Of a stretch of DNA of 64,000 bases, positions 54,912 through 63,674 are shown in pieces. The stretch lies in NCBI RefSeq assembly GCF_002294985.1, contig NZ_NSGE01000004.1, positions 496,001 to 560,000 of the forward strand. The letters are read 5' to 3'. The first letter of the stretch is position 1. Each line of letters opens with the position of its first letter. Origin of the DNA: Mesorhizobium sp. WSM3862 (GTDB lineage: Bacteria > Pseudomonadota > Alphaproteobacteria > Rhizobiales > Rhizobiaceae). Both the position numbers and the translations under genes were made by a program. The notes below the pieces were generated by a model. It worked only from the letters and a program-made list of their open reading frames with translations. It did not search any database and had not been told where the DNA came from.

Positions 54912-54945
54912 TGCTGCATTGCACAACAGTCGATTGCAGCGCAGG
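54912..54945. promoter_or_regulatory. Tandem TGC-rich sites upstream of the acyltransferase
   Basis: TGCTGCATTGCACAACA (54912-54928) and ATTGCAGCGCAGG (54933-54945) lie side by side, 46-79 bases before the acyltransferase ATG. Both fit YTGC-N3-GCA, and the tandem arrangement equals that ahead of the lasso precursor. Confidence 0.5.
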
Positions 54946-54988
54946 ATGAATTCGCTAGGCTGCCTCGCGTTGCGATCCCGCGAGACGG

Positions 54989-56896
54989 CTAGATCCCGAT
55001 GCCGCGCCCCTTGAGCGCCGCCGTGATCTCGTCGAGGATCGCGGGATCGTCGATGGTCGCCGGCATCGTCCATTCCTCCTTGTCGGCGATCTTCTGCATC
55101 GTGCCGCGCAGGATCTTGCCGGAGCGCGTCTTCGGCAGCCGCTTGATCGTCACCACCGTCTTGAAGGCTGCGACCGGTCCGATCCGCTCGCGCACCAGGC
55201 CCACCACCTCGCTTTCGATGGCGCCGGTGTCGCGCGCCACACCGGCGTTGAGCACGACGAAGCCGAGCGGCACCTGGCCTTTCATCGCGTCGGCGACGCC
55301 GATCACGGCGCATTCGGCGACGTCCGGATGCGCGGCCAGCACCTCCTCCATCGCGCCCGTCGAGAGGCGGTGCCCGGCGACGTTGATGATGTCGTCGGTG
55401 CGGGCCATGACGTAGAGATAGCCGTCCTCGTCCATCATGCCGGCGTCGGCCGTCTTGTAGAAACCGGGGAACTCCTCGAGATAGGCTTGGCGGAAGCGGG
55501 CGTCGGCGTTCCAGAGCGTCGGCAGGCAGCCCGCCGGCAGCGGCAGCTTGACCACGACATTGCCGAGCGTGCCGCGCGGCACCTCGTGGCCGGCATCGTC
55601 GAGAATGCGAATATCGTAGCCCGGCATCGGCACGCCCGGCGAGCCGTATTTCACCGGCAAAAGCCCGAGCCCGGCCGGGTTGATGGTCATTGGCGAGCCG
55701 GTCTCGGTCTGCCACCAATGGTCGATCACCGGACGGTTGAGCTTCTGCTCCGCCCATTTGATGGTCTCGGGGTCGGCGCGCTCGCCGGCGAGGAACAGCG
55801 TGCGGAATTTCGACAGATCGTATTTCGGCACGAACTCGCCGCGCGGATCCTGCCCCTTGATGGCGCGAAAGGCGGTCGGCGCCGTGAACAGCGCCACCAC
55901 ACCGTGTTCCGAGATCACCCGCCAGTAGGTGCCGGCGTCCGGCGTGCCGATCGGCTTGCCTTCGAAGAGCACGCTGGTGCAGCCATGCAGAAGCGGCCCA
56001 TAGACGATGTAGGAATGGCCGACCACCCAACCGACGTCCGAGGCCGCCCAGAACACCTCGCCGGGGTTGACGCCGAACTCGTTGTCCATCGTCCATTTCA
56101 GCGCGACCATGTGACCGCCATTGTCGCGCACGATGCCCTTCGGCTGCCCGGTCGTGCCGGAGGTGTAGATGATGTAGAGCGGGTCGGTGGCCAAGACCGG
56201 AACGCAGTCGACATTGGCGCCGGCGGCGCGCTCGCGGGCGACCGCATCGGCATAGTCGATGTCGTAATTGTCCTTCATCTCACAGTGCAATTGCTCGCGC
56301 TGCAGGATCAGGCAGGCATCGGGCTTGTGCTTCGACATCTCGATCGCCTTGTCGAGCAGCGGCTTGTAGGCGACGACGCGTCCCGGCTCCAGGCCGCAGG
56401 AGGCGGTGATGATCAGCTTCGGCCTGGCGTCGTCGATGCGGGTCGCGAGCTCATGCGAGGCGAAGCCGCCGAACACCACCGAATGCACGGCGCCGATGCG
56501 GGCCGAGGCGAGCATGGCGATCGCCGCTTCCGCCACCATCGGCATATAGATGATCACGCGATCGCCCTTGCCGATGTCACGGTTCTTGAGGACAGAGGCG
56601 AGCGCGACCACCTCGCGCTTCAGTTCGGCATAGGTGAATTTCCGGATCGTGCCGGTGATCGCGCTGTCATGGATCAGCGCCAGCTGGTCGGCGCGCCCCC
56701 CCGCCACGTGGCGGTCGATGGCATTGAAGCAGGTGTTGCAGGTGGCGCCGGTGAACCAGCGGCCATACACGCCCGCCGCCGGATCGAAGACTTTTTCGGC
56801 TGGCGAATACCAGTCGATCGCTTTGGCCGCTTCGGCCCAGAACGCTATGGGGTCGCGTTTCCAGCCCTCATAGACTTCGTGGTAGCGTGAGGCCAT
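54989..56896 (-). CDS. prpE: Propionyl-CoA synthetase (acyl-CoA synthetase, PrpE-like)
   Basis: 635 residues of the acetyl/propionyl-CoA synthetase family. YIIYTSGTTGQPKGIVRDNG is the AMP/phosphate motif; DHWWQTETGSPMTIN and VMARTDDIINVAGHRLSTGA follow, and the acetylatable lysine lies in RLPKTRSGKILRGTM. The motif GQPKGIVRDNGGH and length favour PrpE over Acs. It activates propionate (or acetate) with ATP and CoA. ATG at 56896 is preceded by GGGGAGGAAAAG. Single gene; no link to EPS genes is evident except precursor supply. Confidence 0.88.
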   Translation of the reverse strand: MASRYHEVYEGWKRDPIAFWAEAAKAIDWYSPAEKVFDPAAGVYGRWFTGATCNTCFNAIDRHVAGGRADQLALIHDSAITGTIRKFTYAELKREVVALASVLKNRDIGKGDRVIIYMPMVAEAAIAMLASARIGAVHSVVFGGFASHELATRIDDARPKLIITASCGLEPGRVVAYKPLLDKAIEMSKHKPDACLILQREQLHCEMKDNYDIDYADAVARERAAGANVDCVPVLATDPLYIIYTSGTTGQPKGIVRDNGGHMVALKWTMDNEFGVNPGEVFWAASDVGWVVGHSYIVYGPLLHGCTSVLFEGKPIGTPDAGTYWRVISEHGVVALFTAPTAFRAIKGQDPRGEFVPKYDLSKFRTLFLAGERADPETIKWAEQKLNRPVIDHWWQTETGSPMTINPAGLGLLPVKYGSPGVPMPGYDIRILDDAGHEVPRGTLGNVVVKLPLPAGCLPTLWNADARFRQAYLEEFPGFYKTADAGMMDEDGYLYVMARTDDIINVAGHRLSTGAMEEVLAAHPDVAECAVIGVADAMKGQVPLGFVVLNAGVARDTGAIESEVVGLVRERIGPVAAFKTVVTIKRLPKTRSGKILRGTMQKIADKEEWTMPATIDDPAILDEITAALKGRGIGI

Positions 56897-57050
56897 CGAC
56901 TTTTCCTCCCCAGGAACATTCCGTCGTATGGCAATAGCCTAAGCCGCTTTGGCCGGCCATGTCTCCTCGCATTTTGGTCGGCGTTGCCGGCAAACGGATC
57001 CAGCCGCTCCCGGATCGGAGCGCGCTATGACGTCAGCAAGTGAATTCGGC

Positions 57051-57167
57051 TTAGAGCGGCAGTGCTGCCAGCATCAGCCCGACACCGCCGGCTATTAGAA
57101 TGGCGGCCGCCAATGCCTTCCGATGGCGTTCGAATGCCGTCGGAGCGCGATCCCAGTTGTAACGCAT
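57051..57167 (-). CDS. Hypothetical 38-residue single-pass membrane protein
   Basis: MRYNWDRAPTAFERHRKALA followed by a hydrophobic helix AAILIAGGVGLMLAALPL. Basic residues before the helix suggest an N-in orientation. GGGAG lies 9-13 bases before the ATG at 57167. The region is otherwise without a gene, which supports reality; no family is recognised. Confidence 0.5.
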   Translation of the reverse strand: MRYNWDRAPTAFERHRKALAAAILIAGGVGLMLAALPL

Positions 57168-57304
57168 ACTGTCCACTCCCAAAAAGCCGGCAGACTCTTA
57201 GCTTACTTATGGGAAAGATGGCAACCCTGGCGCGAACGGCAGCTAGATAGTGGTTCCAGCTCGCCATCATTCTCGCGCGAGTTGGATAGTCTTTCCGGGA
57301 AGTT

Positions 57305-57487
57305 TTGACGAAAAGAACTTACGAAAAACCGGTTCCGGTCAGGCGCGGGAAGCTGTCGAGCATCGTTGCGGGCCCGAGTGGCCCGATAGGCCGGCCGTCT
57401 GACACGCAGCGTTGCCCGCTTGGCAATGGACAGCGACGGCATGCCGCGCTAATTGCAGTTCGGCATAGGGAGCGGGCGTATGGCTGA
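57305..57487 (+). CDS. Putative RiPP precursor with lasso-type leader
   Basis: 60 codons from a TTG start. The opening MTKRTYEKPVPVRRGKLSSI then VAGPSGPIGRPSD has the leader pattern Y-x-x-P-x-V-x3-G-K-L seen in lasso-like precursors of proteobacteria. A Gly-rich GPSGPIGRPSD segment follows; Gly4 to Asp11 of that segment could make an eight-residue ring, but the usual Thr at -2 is missing. The C-terminal 25 residues, Arg-rich, overlap the PqqD start and may not be used. GGGAAG lies only a few bases before the TTG. It directly precedes B1/B2 genes, which supports the call; boundaries remain uncertain. Confidence 0.5.
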   Translation: MTKRTYEKPVPVRRGKLSSIVAGPSGPIGRPSDTQRCPLGNGQRRHAALIAVRHRERAYG

Positions 57488-57767
57488 AATCGCCTTTGAA
57501 ACGGTTCTGCGGATGGCGGACGACGCCTCCGTGCAGCATGTCGGCGACGGCGCCGTGGTGCTTCTGGCGCGCAGCGGCCAGCTTTACACCTGCAACGGCA
57601 CCACTGAAGCGTTCCTCGACAAGGTCGACGGCGCCCGCAGCCTCGACCACATCGTCGATCTGCTGTCGGAAGAATTCGAGGTCGACAAGGCGACGCTCGG
57701 CGACGATATGACGGCGCTGGCCGCCGAGCTGGTGGCCGAAGGCATCCTTGCCGACCCGGGCGCGTGA
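57480..57767 (+). CDS. PqqD-like RiPP recognition protein (B1-like)
   Basis: 95 residues. VQHVGDGAVVLLARSGQLYT and CNGTTEAFLDKVDGARSLDH, then IVDLLSEEFEVDKATLGDDM, fit the PqqD three-helix/beta-strand domain that binds RiPP leaders. AGGGAGCGGGC precedes the ATG at 57480. The stop overlaps the B2-like start by one base (TGATG). Paralogue of lasso B1 at 32797-33096. Confidence 0.85.
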   Translation: MAEIAFETVLRMADDASVQHVGDGAVVLLARSGQLYTCNGTTEAFLDKVDGARSLDHIVDLLSEEFEVDKATLGDDMTALAAELVAEGILADPGA

Positions 57768-58201
57768 TGGCCGGCGGACCGTTCCTGCGCGCCCTGTTCC
57801 GCACTCATCTGTGGCTCAGCGCCCGGCTGATACCGGTACTGGTCGCCCGGCGCGATTTCGAAAGCGTGCTGAAATTGGCGCCGCTGCAATTGCCCACACC
57901 CTATCGTGGCCTGCCATGGAGCTACGTCGTCAGCCGCGTCAACCGCACGGTTCGGCATCCCTGGGTGATGCGTGATCGCAGATGCCTGAGGGAAGGGCTG
58001 CTCGGTTTCCGCTTCCTGCGGATGGCGGGTTTCAACCCCGACCTCCATTTCGGTGTCGATGCCAAATCGATGCATGAGCCGCGCCTTTCGGCGCATTGCT
58101 GGGTTTGCCTCGACGGCAAGCCGGTGGTCAGCGACAGCCTTCCCGACATGGTTGAAATCTATCGCCACCCCGGCGGCAGCGTGAAGGCGCGCGCCGCTTG
58201 A
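57767..58201 (+). CDS. Lasso-type B2 transglutaminase-like leader peptidase
   Basis: 144 residues. The Cys-His-Asp triad is clear: Cys73 in RDRRCLREGLLGFRFLRMAG, His110 and Asp116 in RLSAHCWVCLDGKPV. The N-terminal hydrophobic helix region (LRALFRTHLWLSARLIPVLV) is typical of free-standing B2. It would cleave the leader of the precursor bound by the preceding PqqD-like protein. The end overlaps the kinase-like gene in TTGA. No cyclase gene is found in this locus. Confidence 0.87.
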   Translation: MAGGPFLRALFRTHLWLSARLIPVLVARRDFESVLKLAPLQLPTPYRGLPWSYVVSRVNRTVRHPWVMRDRRCLREGLLGFRFLRMAGFNPDLHFGVDAKSMHEPRLSAHCWVCLDGKPVVSDSLPDMVEIYRHPGGSVKARAA

Positions 58202-59184
58202 CCGGCGCCGCAGCCACCGTTTGCTATGACCTCAACGGCCAAGTCATCGGCATATCGGCAGAGCGCGCCGAGCTCTGGCCGAGCTTCGATCTGGTGCTCG
58301 GCACATTGCGCGTCAATGAAGCGGTCGAACCCGGCTTTCACATCGATATCCTCGAAACGTCGGCGCTGCCCGAAAACCCGGAGGGGAAGCTCGCCTTCGA
58401 CGGCGAAGTGCCGCTGGACGGCCATTGCCGCATCATCGACGCCGGCGACGTCGTCCATCTGGTCTTTCCCGGCCTCCAGACGGCCTCGATCCGTGCCGAC
58501 GAGGGCTCGGCCGAAATCCGCGTTCATCCCGACAGCAAGGTCAAATGGACGCTGCTGATGATGGTGCTGGATGCCGCGCTCGATTCCGGCGGGCAGTACA
58601 TGCTCCATACCGCCGGTCTGACGCTGCCCGATAGTGGGACGCTCGTGCTGATCCATGCGCCAAGCGGCACTGGCAAGTCGACGACTTCAATGGCGCTGGC
58701 ATCGCAGGGCTTCGGCCTATGCTCGGACGATGTGATGATCCTCGGCGCAACATCTGAAGGCACCCTGGCCTGGGGCATGCCGCGTAAGGTGAAAATCCAT
58801 CGCAACACCGCGGCGATGCTGCCATTCCTCTCGCCCTGCCTTGGCGACAGATGGGACGCCGAGGGCGAGCAGGCCGTCTCGCTGGAGCGTCTCGCCGAGA
58901 TCGTTCGCATCGAGGACGTCCGTCCCAGGCCGGTCTCGGCGCTGCTGCATCTGGCGCGCTCGACCGACGGCCACACCCGGCTCACGCGCTTGGCCAGGAC
59001 CGATGCGATGGTCGCGCTTGCCACCGACAATGTCAGGACCGGCCTGACCGGCCTGTTGCCGATGCAGCAACGGCGGATGGCGTCGATCGCGGCACTGGTC
59101 AGGGCCGTCCCCACTTTCACTCTGGAGGTCGGCTCAACCCCAGCCGATGCGGCGGGGCTGATCCGCGGCGCGGTGGAGGAGTAG
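58198..59184 (+). CDS. HprK-like kinase of the second RiPP locus
   Basis: 328 residues, TTG start overlapping the B2 stop. HprK core: YMLHTAGLTLPDSGTLVLIH, Walker A APSGTGKST (154-162), and FGLCSDDVMILGATSEG with Asp177-Asp178. The N-terminal 120 residues are beta-rich and divergent from HprK. It resembles the lasso kinase at 29488-30477 in layout. In this locus it may phosphorylate the precursor or another protein; PTS HPr is an alternative target since dha-PTS genes are near, but true HprK proteins have a different length and C-terminal motif. Confidence 0.78.
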   Translation: MTGAAATVCYDLNGQVIGISAERAELWPSFDLVLGTLRVNEAVEPGFHIDILETSALPENPEGKLAFDGEVPLDGHCRIIDAGDVVHLVFPGLQTASIRADEGSAEIRVHPDSKVKWTLLMMVLDAALDSGGQYMLHTAGLTLPDSGTLVLIHAPSGTGKSTTSMALASQGFGLCSDDVMILGATSEGTLAWGMPRKVKIHRNTAAMLPFLSPCLGDRWDAEGEQAVSLERLAEIVRIEDVRPRPVSALLHLARSTDGHTRLTRLARTDAMVALATDNVRTGLTGLLPMQQRRMASIAALVRAVPTFTLEVGSTPADAAGLIRGAVEE

Positions 59185-59200
59185 ATCTCCAAACGGGCCT

Positions 59201-60226
59201 TCAGGCCGGATAGGGCCTTGGCCGGGCAAGCCGCTGGACCCAGCGGAAGGCGTCGCGGCTAAGGCGCGAGCGCATCTTGTCCCGCGAATTGACCCTGAGC
59301 AGCATGTTGCCGGTGATCAGCCATTTGGCGAGCCGTATCGACAGATCGGGCTTGATGCGGTTGGCAAGGGCGATCGCGCGCGGCTCGTCGAACAGCCGCC
59401 CGGTCACATTGAGCACGGTCGCCAGCTCGAGTTCGATGCCGGTCATACGCGCGGCTTCGAGAAGGCGCGCTTCGGCTTCCGGCGATTGCAGAGCGCGCAC
59501 ACCTTGCAGCACGTCGATACAGAGCTGCAGCCGGTGGAATTTGTGGCCTCCAGCGGCATGAACGATGGCGATGGTGAGCAGCGACGCCGGCGTGTCGGCC
59601 TCGCCGCCGTCAATGATCTGCAACTCGCGGAAGCCGAGCGACAGGCGCCGCCGCATGCCGGTGTCATGCACCAGATTGCCGTGCAGCTCGATCAGCAGAC
59701 TGGAGTTCTCCTTCTCCAGCCACTTGAACTCCTGCAACTCATGCGATTCGGCCTCGCCGCTGGCAAGCGTGAAGCCGCATTCGGCGATCACGTTGTTGGC
59801 CTCGCCGATGCTGGCCGGATCGACAAGGATGTCGATGTCGGTGAACGGCCGATCGGCAGCATGGCGATAAAGCTTGCGCGCGAACACCGGGCCCTTGACG
59901 ATGCGAGCCGCAACGCCTTTCGCGGCCAAGGCCTTCATGATGCGGTCGCCGTGATATTGCAGCAGCATCGACTGCCCGGTCGCCAGTGTAGCCTGATCGC
60001 GAAGCCCGGAGAGTTTTTGCCGCAGGGCGGCATCGTTCGGCAGATCGGCCTCGCCGATTTCCCGAAGCTTGCGCAGCATGATCGGCAGCACGCCGTGGAA
60101 CTCGGCATTGGCGAGCAGCGCAATGAGGCTGCTTGCCGAGAGGGCCCCGCCCCGCTCGGACGGCGCCTCCGGATCGGCAAATTTGAGCAGCAGCTTTTCT
60201 TCGGCAGGTGAAAGCGGGAGCAGCAT
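59201..60226 (-). CDS. Nucleotidyltransferase family protein (NTP_transf_5 type), second copy
   Basis: 341 residues. VAARIVKGPVFARKLYRHAA then DRPFTDIDILVDPASIGEAN gives the metal-binding D-I-D-I-L-V pattern; LLIELHGNLVHDTGMRRRLS matches the corresponding VDLHYRL region of the protein at 33910-35067. Function unknown, but copies lie next to both RiPP gene sets in this window. Convergent with the kinase gene (16-base gap). ATG at 60226 chosen because homology starts MLLPLSPAEEKLLLKFAD. Confidence 0.8.
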   Translation of the reverse strand: MLLPLSPAEEKLLLKFADPEAPSERGGALSASSLIALLANAEFHGVLPIMLRKLREIGEADLPNDAALRQKLSGLRDQATLATGQSMLLQYHGDRIMKALAAKGVAARIVKGPVFARKLYRHAADRPFTDIDILVDPASIGEANNVIAECGFTLASGEAESHELQEFKWLEKENSSLLIELHGNLVHDTGMRRRLSLGFRELQIIDGGEADTPASLLTIAIVHAAGGHKFHRLQLCIDVLQGVRALQSPEAEARLLEAARMTGIELELATVLNVTGRLFDEPRAIALANRIKPDLSIRLAKWLITGNMLLRVNSRDKMRSRLSRDAFRWVQRLARPRPYPA

Positions 60227-60284
60227 CAACCGGGCAATATCGCGAACAACAGGCGACCATGGTCGCAGAAAAGCCCGCGCGACG

Positions 60285-61271
60285 CTACATCCCCCAGCGC
60301 AGCGCCGCCGTGTGCACCGGAGCGTCCCAAAGCGCCGTCGTCTCATCCTCGAGCATCGTCAGCGTGATCGAGCAGCCTGCCATGTCGAGCGAGGTGACAT
60401 AGGAGCCGACCAGCGAGCGGGTTACCGTCACGCCTCTCTTCTCGAAGATTTTTCGCGCGCTGTTGTACATCAGATAAAGCTCCATCGATGGCGTGCCGCC
60501 GAAGCCGTTGACGAAAAGCAGCGCCGGTCCCCAGGCGCGGTCACCAAGATCGCCGAGGATTGCCGTGCAGATCTCCTCGGCGATGGCGTCGGCACTCTTC
60601 AGCTCATCGCGCCGCCGGCCGGGCTCGCCATGGATGCCGACGCCGAATTCCATCTCGTTGTCGCCAATGTCGAAGGTCGGCCTGCCCGCAGCCGGCACCG
60701 TGCAACTGGTCAGCGCCACGCCCATCGAGCGCGTCGAGGCGTTGACGCGGTCGCCCAGCGCCTTGAGCTCGGGCAGTGGCATGCCTTGCTCGGCCGCGGC
60801 GCCGACGATCTTCTCCACCACCAGCGTGCCGGCCACGCCGCGCCGACCGGTGGTGTAGGACGAATTCTCGACCGCGACGTCGTCATTGGTCACCACCTGC
60901 AGAACGCCGTCCGACATTTCGGCGGCCATGTCGAAATTCATCACGTCGCCTTCATAATTTTTGACGATGAACAGGCAGCCGGCGCCGGTGTCGACGGCTT
61001 GCGCGGCCGCGAGCATCTGGTCGGGCGTCGGCGAGGTGAAGACCTGGCCGGGGCAGGCGGCGTCGAGCATGCCGTGGCCAACCAGCCCGCCATGCAGCGG
61101 CTCGTGGCCGGAGCCGCCACCCGAGATCAGCGCCACCTTGCCCGGTTTCAGCGTCTTGCGGCGAACGAATTTGTGCTCGTCGCCGAACGCGAGGATGTCG
61201 GAATGCGCGGCGACGAAGCCATCAAGGCTTTCGGTGAGGACCGTGTCCACCGAATTCAGAAACTTCTTCAT
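60285..61271 (-). CDS. dhaK: PTS-dependent dihydroxyacetone kinase, DHA-binding subunit
   Basis: 328 residues. Binds dihydroxyacetone covalently through His214 (GVGIHGEPGRRRDELKSADA) with His56 in SGGGSGHEPLHGGLVGHGML assisting. FIVKNYEGDVMNFDMAAEM and LFVNGFGGTPSMELYLMYN are further family blocks. Works with DhaL (not in window) and DhaM, which takes phosphate from HPr. Last gene of the minus-strand dha operon in this window, 26 bases after the preceding gene. Confidence 0.94.
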   Translation of the reverse strand: MKKFLNSVDTVLTESLDGFVAAHSDILAFGDEHKFVRRKTLKPGKVALISGGGSGHEPLHGGLVGHGMLDAACPGQVFTSPTPDQMLAAAQAVDTGAGCLFIVKNYEGDVMNFDMAAEMSDGVLQVVTNDDVAVENSSYTTGRRGVAGTLVVEKIVGAAAEQGMPLPELKALGDRVNASTRSMGVALTSCTVPAAGRPTFDIGDNEMEFGVGIHGEPGRRRDELKSADAIAEEICTAILGDLGDRAWGPALLFVNGFGGTPSMELYLMYNSARKIFEKRGVTVTRSLVGSYVTSLDMAGCSITLTMLEDETTALWDAPVHTAALRWGM

Positions 61272-61297
61272 GGCAGTCCTCCCGAATAGGTCCTCGC

Positions 61298-61729
61298 TCA
61301 GCCGCTGCCCCTGCCGGCGATGCTGGTGATCTTCTGGATGAATTCGTTGATCGCTCGGTCGAGCGCTGCGTTCTGCTTGTCGTCGCCGAAATCCGGCACG
61401 ATGAGCGAGACGTGGCGCGTCTTGCGCTGACCCGAAGCCGCCGGCAGCTTGCCCGGATGCGCCTGGTGATAGGCGGCCAGGAACTGGTCGCGCTCGGCCG
61501 GGCTGAAATGGCAGACGGAAAAGATAGCCGGCAAATGCTTCGACGGGATGGGGATCGAATAGGCCGGGCTGGAGATTTGCGTGACGAAACTGCGATGCTT
61601 GCCGAGCGCATCGGCAAGTCGCTGGCGCATGCCGGAAGGCCGCTGGTCGATGACTTGCGACAGGATGGTCTTATACGCGCGGATCGCGTCTTCCGCGCCG
61701 GCTTCTTGTATTTTGGCAGGCTTGGCCAT
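61298..61729 (-). CDS. Hypothetical protein with Cro/CI-like helix-turn-helix features, in dha operon
   Basis: 143 residues. MRQRLADALGKHRSFVTQIS then SPAYSIPIPSKHLPAIFSVC reads like a lambda-repressor-type helix-turn-helix, followed by a charged linker RQRKTRHVSLIVPDFGDD-like part and a C-terminal amphipathic helix. No catalytic motif is seen. It lies between the EI gene (7-base gap) and dhaK (26-base gap), so it is cotranscribed and might sense or regulate dihydroxyacetone metabolism. The functional idea is inference. Confidence 0.65.
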   Translation of the reverse strand: MAKPAKIQEAGAEDAIRAYKTILSQVIDQRPSGMRQRLADALGKHRSFVTQISSPAYSIPIPSKHLPAIFSVCHFSPAERDQFLAAYHQAHPGKLPAASGQRKTRHVSLIVPDFGDDKQNAALDRAINEFIQKITSIAGRGSG

Positions 61730-61736
61730 GCTGTGC

Positions 61737-63311
<1,575 letters not shown>

Positions 63312-63352
63312 GGCCCGCATTCCTTGCGGATTGAGAGGGCGGCAGACCCGGC

Positions 63353-63655
63353 TCAAGCGGAGCGGGCATGATCCGCATCCTCGTCGAAATCGCGCTGCAC
63401 CAGGCCGACCAGCGCTTCGACCGCGTTGCTTGCGCCGTCGCCTCGCGCCCTTATGTGCAGCACGGTTCCTTTCGGCGCCTTGGCCGCCATGACCTTGACG
63501 ATGCTCTTGGCATCGAACCAGGGGCCGTTGGCGGCGACTGCCACCTCCACCTCGGCCGCGAACGACTTGGCGAGCTTGGTGAACTTCACCGAAGGGCGCG
63601 CGTGCAGGCCCACCTCGTGGGTGATCAGAACCGTGGCTTCGGCGGATGCGGACAT
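63353..63655 (-). CDS. HPr family phosphocarrier protein
   Basis: 100 residues. The phosphorylation site is His18 in HEVGLHARPSVKFTKLAKS; AKSIVKVMAAKAPKGTVLHI is the second conserved block, with a Ser equivalent to the regulatory serine region. It passes phosphate from EI to DhaM. It lies 41 bases upstream of the EI gene on the same strand. Confidence 0.92.
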   Translation of the reverse strand: MSASAEATVLITHEVGLHARPSVKFTKLAKSFAAEVEVAVAANGPWFDAKSIVKVMAAKAPKGTVLHIRARGDGASNAVEALVGLVQRDFDEDADHARSA

Positions 63656-63674
63656 TCAGTCGATTCCCGTTCAC

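Noticed and set aside
53787..56096. 769-codon frame joining the second acyltransferase to sequence opposite prpE
   Set aside because: Only the part after the ATG at 54866 has acyltransferase features; the rest is out of frame with the propionyl-CoA synthetase motifs.
57305..57487. Calling residues 36-60 of the second RiPP ORF as mature peptide
   Set aside because: That part is Arg-rich and overlaps the next gene's ribosome-binding site and start; it may be untranslated or non-functional, so no core was asserted.
58198..59184. Assignment of the second HprK-like protein as the PTS HPr(Ser) kinase
   Set aside because: Gene overlap is with B2, not PTS genes, and the N-terminal half and the length differ from alphaproteobacterial HprK; a RiPP-linked kinase is more likely.
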